From a virus: 20,697 bases of DNA. The stretch spans positions 1 to 20,697 of IMG/VR virus record IMGVR_UViG_3300021963_004528, one strand, 5' to 3'. Shown here piece by piece: positions 1 to 9,240 of the stretch. The translations under genes were made by a program, and so were the position numbers. How positions within the stretch are numbered: the stretch's first letter is position 1; each line of letters opens with the position of its first letter. The notes below the pieces were generated by a model, which saw only the letters and a program-made list of their open reading frames with translations, did no database searches and was not told the DNA's origin.

Positions 1-1
1 T

Positions 2-3000
2 GATTATCTTCCTGTATATACTGGTAATGTAAATGCAAATTATTTTATTGGAAATGGTAGTACATTAACTTATGTAACAGGTGGAAATGTTTCTGGTAAT
101 GTCACAAGTGCCATACAGAGTCACTATGCAAACATTGCTAACTCAGTTATTGGTAGCAATGTTAGTGGGCAAGTCGGTAATGCATTGGTAGCAGGTACTG
201 TATATACAAATGCACAACCAAATATCACTTCAGTTGGTACATTAGCAGGACTTACAGGTACAGGTATATTCAATCTTACTGGCACAAGTAATGTAGCATT
301 GGGTGCTGTGGGCAACGTACATATTACTGGCGGTACATCAGGGTACGTACTAAGTACCGACGGATCAGGTGCATTAAGTTGGGTAGCACAATCAGGTGGG
401 GGTGGAAGTTATGGAAATAGTAATGTTGCTGATTACTTACCTACATACACCGGTAATATCAGTGCTAACTATGTAATTAGTAATTATTTTAGTGGCAATG
501 GTAGTTTATTGACTTATGTTACAGGTGGGAATATAAATGGTAATGTAACAAGTGCAATACAAAGTCACTACGCAAACATATCAAATTCTGTAGCAGGAAG
601 TAATGTATCAGGTCAAGTAGGTAATGCATTGGTAGCTGGTACAGTATACACAAATGCTCAACCAAACATCACTAGTATCGGCACACTAACAAGTTTAAAT
701 GTAAGTGGTGACGCTACTGTAACTGGAAACTTCACAGTAGGTGGAAATACTACATATATTAACGTAGAAACATTTAGAGTTGAAGATCCATTAATTGAAT
801 TAGGCGGCGGAGTAAATGGGGCTCCGTTAACTACTAATGACGGAAAAGATCGCGGTTCAATATTACATTATTACACAACCGGTGTTGTTGATGCGTTTAT
901 GGGTTGGGATAACTCTAATGGTGAATTTGCATTTGGTAGTAATGTCTCTGTCTCAAGTGAAGTAGTAACATTTAATACTTTTGGTAATATTCGTGCTAAT
1001 AATTTCTTAGGTACTGCAACAACAGCAGGCACTGTTACCACTAATGCACAACCAAACATCACTTCTGTCGGAACATTATCAAGTTTAACAGTAACAGCAA
1101 ATATTTCTAGTGGAAATGCTAATTTAGGTAATCTAGCTACTGCAAGTTATTTTAGTGGTAATGGTATATTCATCTCTAACATTGCCGGAGCAAATGTTTC
1201 AGGTACTGTAGCCAATGCAACTTATGCAACAAGTGCGGGTAGTGCAACTACAGCCGGCACTGTTACCACTAATGCACAACCAAACATCACTTCTGTCGGA
1301 ACATTATCAGGATTAACTGTAAGTAATGCAACAGGTGTTGTTGATTTTACTACTACTGCTAACGTGACGTTAGGTGCAGTTGCAAACTTACATATATCAG
1401 GTGGTACGGACGGGTATGTATTAAAAACTAATGGGTCTGGCACATTAACATGGGTAGCACAATCCGGCGGAGGTGGCGGAACACCCGGAGGAAGTAATAC
1501 TCAAGTTCAATTTAATGATAACGGTAGCTTTGGTGGAAATTCGGCATTTACGTTTGATAAAACTACCGGTAACGTAGTTATGACTGGCAATTTAATTACT
1601 GGATCAGGTACAGGTGGAAATATCAGCGGATTGAATTATGTGATTGCTAACTATTTTACTGGCACATTAACAACCGCAATTCAATCAAACATCACATCAG
1701 TTGGTACATTAAGTAGCCTAACTGTAACCGGTAATATTACATCAGGTAATGCTAGTTTAGGTAATTTGGTAACTGCTACTTATCTAGGCGGGACACTAAC
1801 AACAGGTGCCCAACCCAATATTACCAGTGTTGGGTCCCTAGGTAGTTTAACAGTTACTGGATTAATTACTAACACAGGTACTGGGATTAAAACATCAAAC
1901 ATACAAGATAGCAGTGGAACTATTACTATTGTTACCGGTTACAATAGTGTATCAGGTGATGTAGGTGTATACGGAAATGTGAGAGTTGGTACCAGTGGTA
2001 CTGGATTCTTTGTTGGTAATGGTATCTACATCTCTAACATTGCCGGTGCTAACGTAAGTGGACAAGTTGGTAATGCATTGGTAGCGGGCACAGTCTATAC
2101 AAATGCACAGCCTAATATAACAAGTGTTGGTACATTGGTAAATACAACATTAGGAAGTGCTAATAGCTTAACAGGTGGTAATCTTGTAAGTGCAACATAT
2201 TTAACTGGTACATTAACAACAGCCGCGCAGCCAAATATTACATCAACCGGTACATTAAGTAGTTTAACTGTTACGGCTAATGGCAATATCACAATGAGTG
2301 GTACATTATCACAAATAAGTGGTGCTAACTTAATTAGTGGATCATATTTGACAGGTACTTTAACAACGGCTGCACAGCCTAATATCACATCAGTTGGTAC
2401 TTTAACAACTTTAACAGCAAGCGGCACTGTTGCCGGTCTATATTTACAAGCAACCAATAGTATTGGCGATGAAGGTGGTGAGATTCTTCTTGCTAAGGCA
2501 GTAAGCAATACAACATTATCTGGTACTGGTGTAACAATTGATGTATTCCAAAACAAACTTCGTTTCTTTGAACAAGGTGGTAGTGCCCGTGGTGCATACA
2601 TTGATATTTCAGCCGCAAGTGCAGGAGTAGGTAGTAATTTACTTGCAGGTGGGGGCGGTGGTGGTTCACCCGGCGGATTGGATACGTATGTACAATTCAA
2701 TGATAGTAGTAGTTTTGGTGGTAATAGTCAATTTACTTATAACAAAACAACTAATTTATTAACAGTAGGAAATATAGCAGGTACACTTACAACGGCTGCT
2801 CAACCAAATATTACATCAGTTGGTACTCTAACAACTTTAACCAGCGGTACACATACTGTATCTTTAAATGCCAATATCTCAATGAGCGGATCATTATCTC
2901 AAATAAGTGGTGCTAACTTAGTAAGTGCTAATTTTGTAACTACTGCTGCTAATGGCAATATCTTAATGAGCGGTACTCTATCTCAAATAAGTGGTGCTAA

Positions 3001-3751
3001 TCTAATAAGTGGAACATATCTAACTGGCACACTAACAACTGCGGCTCAACCAAACATCACTTCTGTCGGAACATTATCAGGATTAACTGTAAGTAATGCA
3101 ACAGGTGTTGTTGATTTTACTACTACTGCTAACGTGACGTTAGGTGCAGTTGCAAACTTACATATATCAGGTGGTACATCTGGATACGTTCTTCAGACAG
3201 ACGGGTCAGGCACACTGAGTTGGGTAGCACAATCTGGTGGAGGTGGAGGTGGTTCGCCCGGCGGATTAGATACATATGTACAGTTTAATGACGGTGGCAC
3301 TACTTTTGGCGGTAATGCTCAACTTACTTATAACAAGACAACTAATTTATTGTCTGTGGGTGGAAATTTAACAGTGTCTGGCTGGGCTACTTTACAAGAG
3401 TCAACCGATCTATTAACTACTAAAACAGGTGCTACTGGAAGTGTGACGCATGATTTAAGTACAGGACTTGTATTTTATCATACAAGCATTTCTGCAAGTT
3501 TTACTGCCGCATTTACTAATGTACCAACAACCAATGACAGGACTATTGTTGTTGTATTATTTTTAATACAAGGTGCGACATCATATATAGCAAGTGGCGT
3601 AACTATTAACAGTGGTAGCGCAGAAACAATACAATGGGTTAACGGCATAACACCAATTGGTAATATAAATAAAACAGATGTAATATCATTTACACTAATA
3701 CGCACAGGAAGTGCATGGACAGTTTTAGGTCAATTAGGAACATACGGATAA
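2..3751 (+). CDS. Repeat-built phage tail fibre/adhesin (5' truncated)
   Basis: The reading frame is already open at base 2, so the start lies outside the window; an internal ATG at 185 is not the real start because the repeat pattern continues upstream of it. The protein is a chain of beta-rich repeats: at least eleven copies of a GTxTTNAQPNITSVGTL-like unit, Gly/Ser/Asn/Thr-rich linkers, several copies of a unit ending GYVLxTDGSGxLxW, and units of the form VQFNDxxxFGGNxxxTYNKTTN after poly-Gly spacers. Such modules are known from phage fibre and virion surface proteins. A distinct domain (around 770-1010) carries DPLIELGGGVNG and FMGWDNSNGEFAFG, like structural proteins of marine T4-like phages. 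The last ~110 residues form a C-terminal domain ending WTVLGQLGTYG, shared with the fibre at 4986. Role in host adhesion is inferred. Confidence 0.82.
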   Translation, partial: DYLPVYTGNVNANYFIGNGSTLTYVTGGNVSGNVTSAIQSHYANIANSVIGSNVSGQVGNALVAGTVYTNAQPNITSVGTLAGLTGTGIFNLTGTSNVALGAVGNVHITGGTSGYVLSTDGSGALSWVAQSGGGGSYGNSNVADYLPTYTGNISANYVISNYFSGNGSLLTYVTGGNINGNVTSAIQSHYANISNSVAGSNVSGQVGNALVAGTVYTNAQPNITSIGTLTSLNVSGDATVTGNFTVGGNTTYINVETFRVEDPLIELGGGVNGAPLTTNDGKDRGSILHYYTTGVVDAFMGWDNSNGEFAFGSNVSVSSEVVTFNTFGNIRANNFLGTATTAGTVTTNAQPNITSVGTLSSLTVTANISSGNANLGNLATASYFSGNGIFISNIAGANVSGTVANATYATSAGSATTAGTVTTNAQPNITSVGTLSGLTVSNATGVVDFTTTANVTLGAVANLHISGGTDGYVLKTNGSGTLTWVAQSGGGGGTPGGSNTQVQFNDNGSFGGNSAFTFDKTTGNVVMTGNLITGSGTGGNISGLNYVIANYFTGTLTTAIQSNITSVGTLSSLTVTGNITSGNASLGNLVTATYLGGTLTTGAQPNITSVGSLGSLTVTGLITNTGTGIKTSNIQDSSGTITIVTGYNSVSGDVGVYGNVRVGTSGTGFFVGNGIYISNIAGANVSGQVGNALVAGTVYTNAQPNITSVGTLVNTTLGSANSLTGGNLVSATYLTGTLTTAAQPNITSTGTLSSLTVTANGNITMSGTLSQISGANLISGSYLTGTLTTAAQPNITSVGTLTTLTASGTVAGLYLQATNSIGDEGGEILLAKAVSNTTLSGTGVTIDVFQNKLRFFEQGGSARGAYIDISAASAGVGSNLLAGGGGGGSPGGLDTYVQFNDSSSFGGNSQFTYNKTTNLLTVGNIAGTLTTAAQPNITSVGTLTTLTSGTHTVSLNANISMSGSLSQISGANLVSANFVTTAANGNILMSGTLSQISGANLISGTYLTGTLTTAAQPNITSVGTLSGLTVSNATGVVDFTTTANVTLGAVANLHISGGTSGYVLQTDGSGTLSWVAQSGGGGGGSPGGLDTYVQFNDGGTTFGGNAQLTYNKTTNLLSVGGNLTVSGWATLQESTDLLTTKTGATGSVTHDLSTGLVFYHTSISASFTAAFTNVPTTNDRTIVVVLFLIQGATSYIASGVTINSGSAETIQWVNGITPIGNINKTDVISFTLIRTGSAWTVLGQLGTYG
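1277..1407 (+). repeat. 131-bp exact direct repeat, copy 1
   Basis: Read by eye, this stretch is identical base for base to 3047-3177, in the same frame of the same fibre gene. It encodes a QPNITSVGTL unit followed by a beta-rich unit ending HISGGT. Neighbouring protein repeats are similar but diverged at synonymous sites, so complete identity suggests recent duplication or gene conversion. Confidence 0.9.
3047..3177 (+). repeat. 131-bp exact direct repeat, copy 2
   Basis: Second copy of the exact repeat at 1277-1407, about 1.77 kb apart. Sequence on both sides diverges at once at the DNA level, although the protein repeat continues. Homologous exchange between the copies would delete or duplicate about 590 codons in frame. 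Confidence 0.9.
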
Positions 3752-3755
3752 TCAT

Positions 3756-4937
3756 ATGAGTAGAATAGCAGGTGTGGCAGGTGTGGCAGGTCCAGTAAGT
3801 GTGAATTCACCTTACGCCAGTGAATTAAATATACCATATTGGTATAATTTTGGGCAAGATTCTGTTTATAGAAAAGGCATGGTAACAAGTATGCCTCCAT
3901 ACAATAGTAGCCCGGTGCAAATAGTTGCTATGGGAACCCCATGGAATTACAATGATCGGTTAGCCTTAGGTGAGAATTCTGTAGGGTACATAAGAAGTGA
4001 CGGAACACTATGGTCTTGGGGTTCAAATGGGTATCTTCAACAAGGTAGCGGCTCCACCAGCGCCACTAGAAGTAGCCCGACACAAATAGCATCAACATCT
4101 AGATTTACAAAAATTGCCGGTTCAAATAGACACTTTGCGGCTATAGCGGTCGACGGAAAATTATATACCTGGGGAGGTAATAGTAATGGACAATTAGGTA
4201 GGGGTACAACGACCGGGGTCAGTGCAGGATTAGCCATTGGGGCAGTTGGCAGTAGTACTTGGTCCGCAGTTAGTACCGGTAATTCTAATACATTAGCTAT
4301 TAGATCAGATGGTTCATTATGGTCCTGGGGAGATAATAGTAATGGACAATTAGGTAATAATTCTACAGTTTCCCGATCCAGTCCGGTTAGAATTGGTAGC
4401 GGAACTAACTGGTCTAAAATTTCATGTGGGACTTTTGATACCATGTATGCTATAGATACCGACGGTAATCTTTGGGCATGGGGTGAGGGTAGTTTAGGTG
4501 GTTTAGGTAACAATCAGGTGAATGACCGTAGTAGCCCGGTGCAAATACCAGGAACATGGACAGCGGTAACTACACATATATACGGTGGAAGGGGTATTAG
4601 TTCAAATGGTTTTGTATATTCATGGGGCCAAGGGGTATACGGTAGTTTAGGTAATGGGTTAGGGGGAACTATATATCGTTCTAATCCAGTACAACTATCA
4701 ACTACTACTACTTTTGAATCTTTTGGTGGGAGATCATCTGGGGCAACAGGTTACGCTATTACGAGAGAAGGAGTATTGTGGGCTTGGGGAGATAACACTT
4801 CAGGCAACTTTTATAATACTTCCACTGTGTCTAGATCAAGTCCTATTCAAATCACTTCAGGAGTTCTTGCTGTATATGCTTATACAAACTTTGGCATATC
4901 GGTATGGGGTTTGATGTCTAGAATAAATCAACGGTAA
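3756..4937 (+). CDS. RCC1-type beta-propeller protein, putative tail-associated adhesin
   Basis: Six RCC1-like blades are visible, each with a DGxLWxWG core, at about residues 82-89, 133-140, 185-192, 236-243, 283-291 and 338-345. Several are followed by NSNGQLG and SRSSPVQI, the usual inter-blade signature. An N-terminal SSPVQI (51-56) and a C-terminal VWG (383-385) may supply strands that close a seventh blade. In eukaryotic RCC1 the fold is a seven-bladed propeller for protein binding; in phages such repeats occur in virion surface proteins. The gene sits between two fibre genes, starting four bases after the upstream stop without a clear Shine-Dalgarno, so translational coupling is likely. 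The N-terminal MSRIAG resembles the MSRVNA of the gene at 7221. Binding of a host surface ligand is inferred. Confidence 0.8.
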   Translation: MSRIAGVAGVAGPVSVNSPYASELNIPYWYNFGQDSVYRKGMVTSMPPYNSSPVQIVAMGTPWNYNDRLALGENSVGYIRSDGTLWSWGSNGYLQQGSGSTSATRSSPTQIASTSRFTKIAGSNRHFAAIAVDGKLYTWGGNSNGQLGRGTTTGVSAGLAIGAVGSSTWSAVSTGNSNTLAIRSDGSLWSWGDNSNGQLGNNSTVSRSSPVRIGSGTNWSKISCGTFDTMYAIDTDGNLWAWGEGSLGGLGNNQVNDRSSPVQIPGTWTAVTTHIYGGRGISSNGFVYSWGQGVYGSLGNGLGGTIYRSNPVQLSTTTTFESFGGRSSGATGYAITREGVLWAWGDNTSGNFYNTSTVSRSSPIQITSGVLAVYAYTNFGISVWGLMSRINQR

Positions 4938-4985
4938 TATCAATATATGTTTATTAGGCTAAATAGTAATAAGGAATAACAATTT

Positions 4986-7217
4986 ATGTCAGTAACCTAT
5001 TTAGAACCCTTTGGAGTGAATACTAGTGCAAATTACACATTTGCAAATGTATTGGTAACTGCAAATATAACCAATAACGGTAATGTCAATTTTATCGGTG
5101 CTAGTAATGTAAGTTTGGGTTCCAATACAACTGTGCGTATTACTGGAGGCTCAAGCGGCGGAGTTTTAACAACCAACGGATCCGGTGGTTTAACTTGGAG
5201 CACTCAGGTAGCCAATGCATTAGTAGCGGGTACTGTATACACAAATGCACAACCAAACATTACAAGTGTTGGTACTTTAGTTAACACAACATTGGGTAGT
5301 TCAAATAGCTTTACAGGTGGCAACTTAGTAAGTGCTACTTACTTGACTGGTACACTAACAACTGCGGCGCAACCAAATATTACATCATTGGGTACTATAG
5401 CAGGACTTACTGGTACAGGAGTATTTAATCTCATTGGAACTAGCAATGTTGCATTAGGTGCAGTAGGTAATGTTCATATAACCGGCGGAACGTCAGGACA
5501 ATTATTAAGCACAGACGGTTCAGGTGGATTAACTTGGTCTACTATAAATTCTAGTGGAATAAGTAACGGCACTAGTAATGTAAATATTGCTACATCAGGT
5601 GGAAATGTAACGGTGGGGGTAGGTGGTACCGCAGGTGTAATTACAGTTACTGCAACCGGTGCAAATATTAGTGGATATTTAAATACAGGTACAGGTAACA
5701 TCACATCAGGTAATGCTAGTTTAGGTAACTTGGCAAGTGCTACTTATCTAACTGGTACATTAACAACTGCGGCGCAACCAAATATTACATCAGTTGGAAC
5801 ATTAATCAATACAACACTAGGAAGTGCAAATAGCTTTACAGGTGGAAACTTAGTAAGTGCTACTTACTTAACAGGTACAGTAACAACTGCGGCGCAACCA
5901 AATATTACATCAGTTGGAACATTAGCAACAGTAACGCATGCGGCTAATGCCAATATTATAATGAGTGGATCACTATCACAGATAAGCGGTCCTAACTTAG
6001 TAAGTGCTAATTATGTAACTACTACGGCTAATGGCAATATCTTAATGAGTGGCACCCTATCGCAGATAACAGGTGCTAATTTAATAAGTGGAACATATCT
6101 AACCGGTACATTAACAACTGCGGCTCAACCAAACATTACAAGTCTCGGTACATTAATTAATACATTAATGGGTTCAAGTAACTCATTGAGTGGTGGTAAT
6201 TTAGTGAGTGCTACTTACTTGACTGGTACATTAACAACTGCGGCTCAAGGTAATATTACAAGTGTAGGTACAATGGCATCTATAACATTGGCTGCAAATG
6301 CCAATGTTACAATGAGTGGATCATTATCTCAAATAAGTGGTCCTAATTTAGTAAGTGCTAATTATGTAACTACTACAGCTAATGGCAATATCACGATGAG
6401 TGGCACTTTATCACAGATAAGTGGTGCTAATTTAATAAGTGGTACATATTTGACTGGTACATTAACAACAGCCGCACAACCAAACATAACATCAGTCGGT
6501 ACATTGGTAAGTTTAGGTGTTACTGGTACTACTACTTCTGGTAATTTTGCAACAGCCGGTAATATAACTGCTAGTTTCTTAGTAAGTAACGTAGCAACAG
6601 GAACTGCACCATTTACGGTCACAAGTACAACACGTGTTGCTAATTTAAACGTTGCTTATGCAAACGTGTCAGATTATAGCGCAGTAAGTACTGCTAGTAC
6701 AGGTAATTACTATATTAATATGGTTAATGGCTTGACCGGGAATGTACAAGAATATGCTAACGCTTCATTAATAGCAAATGCGACATCAGGTACATTCTAT
6801 TCAAATAATGCAGCATTGACAAATAATTTATATACAAAATATCTAACAGTATCTAGTATTTCGCAAGAATCGTTTAGCACAATCACTAGTGCTACTGGCA
6901 TTGTAGTGCATAACGTATCAAATGGACCTACATTCTACCATACCACTCCATCTGCTAACTTTACGCCAAACTTCACTAACGTCACAGTTACAGCAAACAC
7001 TACCACTGTTGTGAGTTTAATAATAGTTCAGGGTGCTACTCCTTATATGCCGACTGCTACGGCAAACATTCAAATTGAGGGTGCAAATAATACTATTAAT
7101 TGGTTATACGGTATTGCGCCCACTGGCACTACAAGTAAAATTGATGTTGTAAACTTCAGCTTAGTTAGAACTTCAAGTGCCTGGACAGTACTAGGTCAAG
7201 CAGCAACGTTTGGATAA
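4986..7217 (+). CDS. Second repeat-built phage tail fibre/adhesin
   Basis: A 743-residue paralogue of the fibre ending at 3751. It has a complete N-terminus (MSVTYLEPFGVNTS) and a clear Shine-Dalgarno (AAGGA) ten bases before the ATG. Seven GTLTTAAQPNITSVGTL-like units alternate with units of the form ANGNILMSGTLSQISGANLISGTYL. The middle has one GGTSGQLLSTDGSGGLTW unit. The last ~110 residues (FYHTTPSANFTPNFTNV through WTVLGQAATFG) match the end of the first fibre, so the two probably share an attachment, trimerisation or receptor-tip domain. No peptidase S74 chaperone signature was recognised. Function as a virion fibre is inferred from composition and neighbours. Confidence 0.82.
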   Translation: MSVTYLEPFGVNTSANYTFANVLVTANITNNGNVNFIGASNVSLGSNTTVRITGGSSGGVLTTNGSGGLTWSTQVANALVAGTVYTNAQPNITSVGTLVNTTLGSSNSFTGGNLVSATYLTGTLTTAAQPNITSLGTIAGLTGTGVFNLIGTSNVALGAVGNVHITGGTSGQLLSTDGSGGLTWSTINSSGISNGTSNVNIATSGGNVTVGVGGTAGVITVTATGANISGYLNTGTGNITSGNASLGNLASATYLTGTLTTAAQPNITSVGTLINTTLGSANSFTGGNLVSATYLTGTVTTAAQPNITSVGTLATVTHAANANIIMSGSLSQISGPNLVSANYVTTTANGNILMSGTLSQITGANLISGTYLTGTLTTAAQPNITSLGTLINTLMGSSNSLSGGNLVSATYLTGTLTTAAQGNITSVGTMASITLAANANVTMSGSLSQISGPNLVSANYVTTTANGNITMSGTLSQISGANLISGTYLTGTLTTAAQPNITSVGTLVSLGVTGTTTSGNFATAGNITASFLVSNVATGTAPFTVTSTTRVANLNVAYANVSDYSAVSTASTGNYYINMVNGLTGNVQEYANASLIANATSGTFYSNNAALTNNLYTKYLTVSSISQESFSTITSATGIVVHNVSNGPTFYHTTPSANFTPNFTNVTVTANTTTVVSLIIVQGATPYMPTATANIQIEGANNTINWLYGIAPTGTTSKIDVVNFSLVRTSSAWTVLGQAATFG

Positions 7218-7220
7218 TAC

Positions 7221-7862
7221 ATGTCTAGAGTAAATGCGTTCAATGGTGGGTTTGGCGGTTTCAGTGCGTTAGTCAGCGGAGATAATCCCAATGAATATAA
7301 AGGTGCTGTAATGTTGTTTGCACAAACTGCTGCCCCAACTGGCTGGACTAAAGATACTACATATGATGATTATGCTCTAAGAATAACAAGTGGTACAGTA
7401 TCTACTGGGGGCTCGGTTAATTTTTCTACTGCATTTGCCAGCAGATCGGTAGCAGGTTCATTTCCAGGTGGTAGTTTATTGCAAGCTACAACTGGTACCA
7501 CTGCATTAACTGCTGCCCAACTTCCTAGTCATACTCATTCGTATATAAACCCAGGAACATTTTCTAATCCAAGCGTTTCACCAACATCTCCAACATATGT
7601 TGCATCAGTGGTAGGTCAAGGACAAACAGGGGGGCCGGGTGCTCAAACAGGTATTATGACGGCGCCAAGCCCATCTGCACTTGGACCAACAACAAACCCA
7701 GCAATGTCACCTAGTAGTTTATCAACTTTAGGGCCAACCGCTGCATCAGGGGGCGGTCATTCACATACAGTGTCAAACTCTCCCGGTGGAACATTCACAG
7801 GTACCAATTTGAATATGGCAGTTAAATATCTAGATATGATTATTGCTTCATACCCGGTTTAA
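7221..7862 (+). CDS. Phage tail-collar/fibre-tip protein 1
   Basis: A 213-residue protein with the signature MLFAQTAAPTGWTKDTTYDDYALRI, then LPSHTHSY, then GGGHSHTVSN, ending in a strand NMAVKYLDMIIASYP. This layout (a PxGW-type opening, two HxH motifs, and a closing VKYxDxIIA strand) is that of phage collar-type fibre tips. In T4 gp37 such HxH pairs bind iron along the trimer axis. A Pro/Ser/Thr-rich insertion between the two HxH motifs (about residues 110-165) is the likely variable receptor-facing loop. It starts four bases after the upstream fibre stop and heads a set of three paralogues; its extra N-terminus (MSRVNAFNGG) is absent from the other two. Confidence 0.78.
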   Translation: MSRVNAFNGGFGGFSALVSGDNPNEYKGAVMLFAQTAAPTGWTKDTTYDDYALRITSGTVSTGGSVNFSTAFASRSVAGSFPGGSLLQATTGTTALTAAQLPSHTHSYINPGTFSNPSVSPTSPTYVASVVGQGQTGGPGAQTGIMTAPSPSALGPTTNPAMSPSSLSTLGPTAASGGGHSHTVSNSPGGTFTGTNLNMAVKYLDMIIASYPV

Positions 7863-7871
7863 GGAAAAATA

Positions 7872-8357
7872 ATGCCAGAAATAGCTTCAGGACAAACTAC
7901 TGTATTTAAACAAACCACAGCACAACTTGGGTGGACTAAAGTCACCTCATACGATGACTATGCATTACGTATAGTTACTGGATCAGTTAGTACAGGCGGC
8001 TCGGTTAATTTCACTACCGTATGTAGTACACAAACACCCGCAGGGACAGTTTCAGTTTCTAACACCACCGGTAGTACTACCTTAACTGTTAATGATATTC
8101 CTAGTCATACTCATTCGTATATAAAACACAATCCAGTAGGCGCTAGTGCGGCTGGTGGGAATGGAACATATAATTACCCATTTTCTCGTACTTTAACAAG
8201 AACTATTACAAATCCGTATACCACTAGTAGTGGTGGTGGCTCAGGTGGGTCGCATTCTCACCCACTATTGCTTGATTCTGCTAATTCAACATTTACAGGA
8301 ACAAGTATATCACTAGCCGTAAAATATGTTGATATAATATTAGCTAGGAGAGATTAA
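7872..8357 (+). CDS. Phage tail-collar/fibre-tip protein 2
   Basis: A 161-residue paralogue of the genes on either side. It shares TTAQLGWTKVTSYDDYALRI, the first HxH motif in IPSHTHSY, a second in GSHSHP, and a closing strand SLAVKYVDIILARRD. The insertion between the HxH motifs is short and Gly/Tyr/Thr-rich and differs completely from the neighbours. The AGGA Shine-Dalgarno lies just after the stop of the previous gene. Iron binding by the HxH pairs is inferred from T4 gp37-like tips; the role in the virion is not shown. Confidence 0.75.
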   Translation: MPEIASGQTTVFKQTTAQLGWTKVTSYDDYALRIVTGSVSTGGSVNFTTVCSTQTPAGTVSVSNTTGSTTLTVNDIPSHTHSYIKHNPVGASAAGGNGTYNYPFSRTLTRTITNPYTTSSGGGSGGSHSHPLLLDSANSTFTGTSISLAVKYVDIILARRD

Positions 8358-8358
8358 C

Positions 8359-8886
8359 ATGCCAGCTTTTGCATCAGGTACTAAAACTATTTTTCAAAAC
8401 ACATCTGCCGGCACTGGTTGGACAAAAGATACGTCTAATTATAATGAACATTCATTAAGGGTAGTAAATAGTACCGCTAGTAGCGGTGGGTCTGTTAATT
8501 TTAGTTCAGTGTTTACTTCAGGTACTTGGGGAGGAACAGTATCTAGTGCAGGTGGAGAAACTATAGCGCCTACTATAATAGACGCTAGTACTATGGCTGA
8601 TCATACACATAGTAAACCTAGCTGGTTCGTAATGCCGCCGGCGCCCGGGCCAGCAATTGCTCCGTATACTTTTGTTCCAGGAGCGAGTATAGGTTTTTAC
8701 ACTGCACCAACTCCTCAAATGGTCGATTTCAGCGGAGCAGGTGGTGCTCCAGGACCAGGAGTTGCTTCTGCTCATACTCACCCAGCATCTAGTTCAGTTC
8801 CTGGTGCAATAACTTACAATTGGACAGGTAGTAGTTATAATTTTTCAATTAAGTACGTAGATTTAATTTTGGCAACCAAAAATTAA
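8359..8886 (+). CDS. Phage tail-collar/fibre-tip protein 3
   Basis: A 175-residue third paralogue: NTSAGTGWTKDTSNYNEHSLRV opening, HxH motifs in ADHTHSK and AHTHPAS, and closing strand FSIKYVDLILATKN. The insertion between the HxH motifs is rich in Pro, Gly and Ala. Its Shine-Dalgarno (GGAGAG) overlaps the last codons of the previous gene and only one base separates stop and start. It is the most diverged of the three. A fibre-tip or receptor-binding role is inferred. Confidence 0.73.
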   Translation: MPAFASGTKTIFQNTSAGTGWTKDTSNYNEHSLRVVNSTASSGGSVNFSSVFTSGTWGGTVSSAGGETIAPTIIDASTMADHTHSKPSWFVMPPAPGPAIAPYTFVPGASIGFYTAPTPQMVDFSGAGGAPGPGVASAHTHPASSSVPGAITYNWTGSSYNFSIKYVDLILATKN

Positions 8887-8913
8887 AATAAGTACATAAC
8901 TGAGGATTATAAT

Positions 8914-9240
8914 ATGCAATTAGAACGTGAGAATTTTTGCCCACTTCTTAAAAAAGAATGTGTTAAATTAAAATGTGCCTGGTTCATGAAAATAGAAGGG
9001 TATGATATTAATACCGGCAATAGAGTAGATGAGTGGAATTGCTCTATTGCAATGTTGCCAATGTTACTGATTGAAAATTCAGGGATGCAACGTCAAACTG
9101 GTGCAGCCGTAGAAAGTTTCAGAAATGAAATGGTAAAGTCTACAGAGGCAAGTCAACAACTGTTTTTAGCAATGGCTACAAATAGATTGGATCAATTACC
9201 AAATGATATATTAACTATAGAGGATAAAAATGGAGAGTAA
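8914..9240 (+). CDS. Small phage protein with N-terminal Cys cluster, function unknown
   Basis: A 108-residue protein with a strong GAGGAT Shine-Dalgarno. Cysteines in FCPLLKKECVKLKCAWFM plus a later WNCSIAM could bind a metal or cluster, although the spacing fits no motif I can name. The remainder is helical (MQRQTGAAVESFRNEMVKS). Similar small proteins sit next to tail-fibre genes in other aquatic phages as far as I recall, but I know no assigned function. It overlaps the next gene by 11 bases and begins the tightly packed 8914-11989 gene series. Confidence 0.7.
   Translation: MQLERENFCPLLKKECVKLKCAWFMKIEGYDINTGNRVDEWNCSIAMLPMLLIENSGMQRQTGAAVESFRNEMVKSTEASQQLFLAMATNRLDQLPNDILTIEDKNGE

Noticed and set aside
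2095-2700. 201-codon minus-strand ORF (and similar ones at 871, 1222, 5474 and 6362)
   Set aside because: These are antisense shadows of the repeat fibres. The repeated codons leave the opposite strand free of stops, and the products are repetitive Pro/Val-rich strings without start signals.
1030-3070. CRISPR array
   Set aside because: The spaced similar sequences are in-frame protein repeats (QPNITSVGTL units) with variable spacing and variable repeat sequence inside one ORF, not short constant repeats with unique spacers.
3664-3671. TATAAATA late-promoter match on the plus strand
   Set aside because: It is a perfect match but lies within the fibre coding sequence, 85 bases before the RCC1 gene; in AT-rich coding DNA a chance occurrence is likely. 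Without start-site data I do not call it.
185-3751. ATG at 185 as the true start of the first fibre
   Set aside because: The frame is open back to base 2 and upstream codons match the internal repeat DYLPxYTGN...VTSAIQSHYAN found again near 430-590.
4037-4513. 158-codon minus-strand ORF opposite the RCC1 gene
   Set aside because: It lies wholly opposite a gene with clear RCC1 blades; the translation is Pro/Leu-rich with no domain and no ribosome-binding site.
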